DNA of 33,334 bases from Akkermansia muciniphila. GTDB taxonomy: Bacteria > Verrucomicrobiota > Verrucomicrobiia > Limisphaerales > F1-80-MAGS106. Shown in pieces: positions 31,877 to 33,334 of the stretch. The position numbers and the translations under genes were made by a program. The notes below the pieces were generated by a model that saw nothing but the letters and a program-made list of their open reading frames with translations, did not search any database and was not told the DNA's origin. Numbering within the stretch: the stretch's first letter is position 1; the number at the start of each line of letters is the position of its first letter. The DNA is taken from assembly GCA_945865375.1 (NCBI GenBank), contig CAMBEJ010000052.1, positions 1-33,334 on the forward strand. The letters are read 5' to 3'.

Positions 31877-32965
31877 ATGCGACCCAGCGACTTCGACTAT
31901 TCTCTGCCTCCTACACTCATTGCACAATATCCTCTGCCTCAACGTGATGAATCGAGATTGTTGATCGTGAATCGCCAATCAAAGCAGTGCCTCCACCGCC
32001 TGCTCCCCGATTTGTTGTCTCAGATTTCTCCGCAGGATCTGCTCATCTTTAATGATTCGAAGGTCTTCCCTGCCAGAGTTCGCGGTGTCCGCTCCGCCAC
32101 GGGTGGAGAAGTCGAGTTCCTACTTCTCGAGGAAACCAAGAGAAACGAGTGGTGGTGCTTGGCTCGGCCAGCCAAACGCTTAAAATCAGGCGGAGTTATC
32201 GAAATTCTAACCCGGGATCAGTCGGCCACCGAGTGGCGGGCTTCCTTTCTCGAAAAAAATGAGGAAGGGCATTGTCACATGGCTTTTTCCCACAGAAAAG
32301 AGCCACAACGCTCGATGCTCGCGGCGCTTGAGGACGACTGCATCGGGGAAGTCCCCCTACCTCCGTACATCAAACGTCATCGCCCTGACAACAACGATCT
32401 CCACCGATACCAAACGGTTTTCGCTTCCCAACCGGGGTCCGTGGCCGCACCGACCGCCGGGCTCCACTTTACCCCACTTTGCCTCACTTCCCTCGCCGAA
32501 AAGGGTGTCGCCCTTCGCTTCGTGACCCTGCACGTGGGTCTCGGAACGTTCGCCCCCGTGAAGGTCGAGGAATTCTCGGACCACGTCATGCATGAGGAGC
32601 GTTACCACTTGCCAGCCGACACTGCGGAGGCCATCTCCGATGCCAAACGACGTGGCGGTCGCGTGATCGCGGTGGGCACAACCAGTCTTCGCGTGATTGA
32701 AAGCGCCGCGCTCCTCTGGGGTGACACGCCCCAAGCCAGCTCGGGCAGAACCCGGTTGTTTGTCCATCCGCCCTTTCATTTCAAAGTCGTGGATGCGCTC
32801 CTCACAAATTTTCATCTCCCAAGATCCACCTTGCTGGCGCTCGTCAGCGCCTTCGCGAACCCCGGCGCAACGGACGGCCGCGACCTCGTTCTGGGCGCTT
32901 ATCGCGAGGCCATCAGCGAGGGCTACCGATTCTTCAGCTATGGCGATGCCATGTTCATCCATTGA
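31877..32965 (+). CDS. queA: QueA, S-adenosylmethionine:tRNA ribosyltransferase-isomerase
   Basis: QueA transfers and isomerises the ribosyl moiety of SAM to preQ1-modified tRNA, giving epoxyqueuosine. The 362-residue protein begins MRPSDFDYSLPPTLIAQYPL and has FNDSKVFPARVRG, GEVPLPPYIKR, RYQTVFASQPGSVAAPTAGL, LHVGLGTFAPV and NFHLPRSTLLALVSAFA followed by YRFFSYGDAMFI, all typical. Length is normal. It is divergent from the dcw operon and transcribed alone within this window. Confidence 0.96.
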   Translation: MRPSDFDYSLPPTLIAQYPLPQRDESRLLIVNRQSKQCLHRLLPDLLSQISPQDLLIFNDSKVFPARVRGVRSATGGEVEFLLLEETKRNEWWCLARPAKRLKSGGVIEILTRDQSATEWRASFLEKNEEGHCHMAFSHRKEPQRSMLAALEDDCIGEVPLPPYIKRHRPDNNDLHRYQTVFASQPGSVAAPTAGLHFTPLCLTSLAEKGVALRFVTLHVGLGTFAPVKVEEFSDHVMHEERYHLPADTAEAISDAKRRGGRVIAVGTTSLRVIESAALLWGDTPQASSGRTRLFVHPPFHFKVVDALLTNFHLPRSTLLALVSAFANPGATDGRDLVLGAYREAISEGYRFFSYGDAMFIH

Positions 32966-33024
32966 TGTCATCAGACGCCCGCACGCCGAAGGGTGCATCT
33001 CAGATTTTTCGTGCTCGCGTTTCC

Positions 33025-33078
33025 TACTCGTAATCGTAATCGTAATCGTAATCGTAATCGTAATCGTAATCGTAATCC
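33025..33078 (+). repeat. hexanucleotide array TAATCG (7 perfect units plus variants)
   Basis: After a variant TACTCG (33025-33030), seven TAATCG units and one TAATCC run to 33078. The ATG of the S23 relic begins at 33080, so the array occupies the place of the ribosome-binding site. It is the reverse complement of the array at 33307-33333. Confidence 0.95.
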
Positions 33079-33079
33079 C

Positions 33080-33306
33080 ATGAACCGCCGATTCGACCAC
33101 GAAAAGCTGGAGGTTTACCCTTTGACAACGCCCGTGGCTCCGCTTTGGAAAGTGCCGCTGCCCTGGATGTGCTCGTGGCCAAAGCCCGATGTTCTGGGGA
33201 GGAAGTTCTGTCAGGAAAAGACCGCCTCTGGAGCGTCGTTTCGATGCGGGTCGCCTTGATAAAGGCAAACTCCGATTACCGGTTGCACGAGGGAAACCCG
33301 GGATAG
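33080..33306 (+). pseudogene. S23/four-helix-bundle protein gene, internally deleted and frameshifted
   Basis: The ATG at 33080 gives MNRRFDHEKLEVY, the usual start of S23-type four-helix-bundle proteins (TIGR02436, IVS-encoded family). At about 33117-33123 the text jumps, in another frame, to FDNARGSALESAAALDVLVA then KARCSGEE, and on to LWSVVSMRVALIKANSDYRL then HEGNPG, the family's C-terminal half. A stop TAG at 33304-33306 follows. About 55-65 residues of the centre are missing, judged against my memory of a length near 125. The product cannot form the complete bundle. Family function is unclear; some members are encoded in 23S rRNA intervening sequences. Confidence 0.88.
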
Positions 33307-33333
33307 GATTACGATTACGATTACGATTACGAG
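33307..33333 (+). repeat. hexanucleotide array GATTAC, inverted partner and tail-coding
   Basis: Four GATTAC units and a GAG follow directly after the TAG that ends the S23 relic, and the array runs to the edge of the window. In the S23 frame it reads (Asp-Tyr)4-Glu. It is the reverse complement of the TAATCG array at 33025-33078. The sequence continues beyond the window. Confidence 0.9.
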
Positions 33334-33334
33334 A

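Noticed and set aside
32963-33025. Terminator after queA
   Set aside because: A near-palindrome TGATGTCATCA and a weak GCAC...GTGC stem exist, but no stable stem is followed directly by a T run.
32357-33268. 303-residue minus-strand frame over queA and the hexamer array
   Set aside because: It is antisense to queA, and its Thr-Ile repeat comes only from the hexamer array.
33025-33334. CRISPR array
   Set aside because: The units are pure 6-bp tandem repeats without spacers.
1-33334. tRNA, rRNA or riboswitch genes
   Set aside because: Gene-free stretches were read for cloverleaf, rRNA core and common riboswitch motifs; none was seen, though no covariance search could be run.

Overview
This window most likely comes from a member of the Verrucomicrobiota, within the Planctomycetes-Verrucomicrobia-Chlamydiae group. 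The DNA is GC-rich. It carries two pairs of PSCyt/PSD1 and DUF1501 genes, a family combination typical of planctomycetes and verrucomicrobia. It also has a verrucomicrobial-style division and cell wall (dcw) cluster with a divergent FtsZ, and relics of S23 four-helix-bundle genes bracketed by hexanucleotide repeats. No rRNA, tRNA or CRISPR array was seen.

Layout. Positions 1-850 hold no convincing complete gene, but contain a strong 20-bp palindrome and a possible gene tail. Next come a secreted S9 family peptidase (851-2794, +), a decayed REP-associated transposase inside perfect 20-bp inverted repeats (2888-3685), and an MFS transporter (3892-5409, +). Downstream of the transporter lie scraps of a DapA-like gene and of a serine/threonine kinase gene, joined end to end. 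From 5857 to 13729 there are two convergent pairs: PSCyt2/PSD1 then DUF1501 on +, facing DUF1501 and PSCyt1/PSCyt2/PSD1 on -. A single type II pseudopilin-like gene follows (13982-14818, -), then a short region with a hexanucleotide array.

From 31597 down to 15262 all genes lie on the - strand and form the dcw cluster. In transcription order they are mraZ, an unknown 117-aa gene, rsmH, ftsL, ftsI, murF, mraY, a LysM gene, ftsW, murG, murB, ddl, ftsQ, ftsA, ftsZ and a TPR gene. Spacing is tight, with several start/stop overlaps (murG/ftsW, murB/murG, ddl/murB, ftsA/ftsQ). The two larger gaps are mraY-LysM (208 bp) and ftsA-ftsZ (220 bp). Together the products make the lipid-linked peptidoglycan precursor (MurB, Ddl, MurF, MraY, MurG) and assemble the septal synthesis machine (FtsZ, FtsA, FtsQ, FtsL, FtsW, FtsI). 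The ligases MurC, MurD and MurE are absent from the cluster and must be encoded elsewhere if the pathway is complete. queA (31877-32965, +) is divergent from mraZ.

The most unusual structure is at the right end. An S23 gene, internally deleted and frameshifted, sits exactly between an upstream (TAATCG)n array that abuts its start codon and a downstream complementary array. Read in the S23 frame, the downstream array encodes a (Asp-Tyr)n tail. A second, almost empty unit of the same design lies at 15014-15121. This suggests a repeat-bracketed gene cassette.
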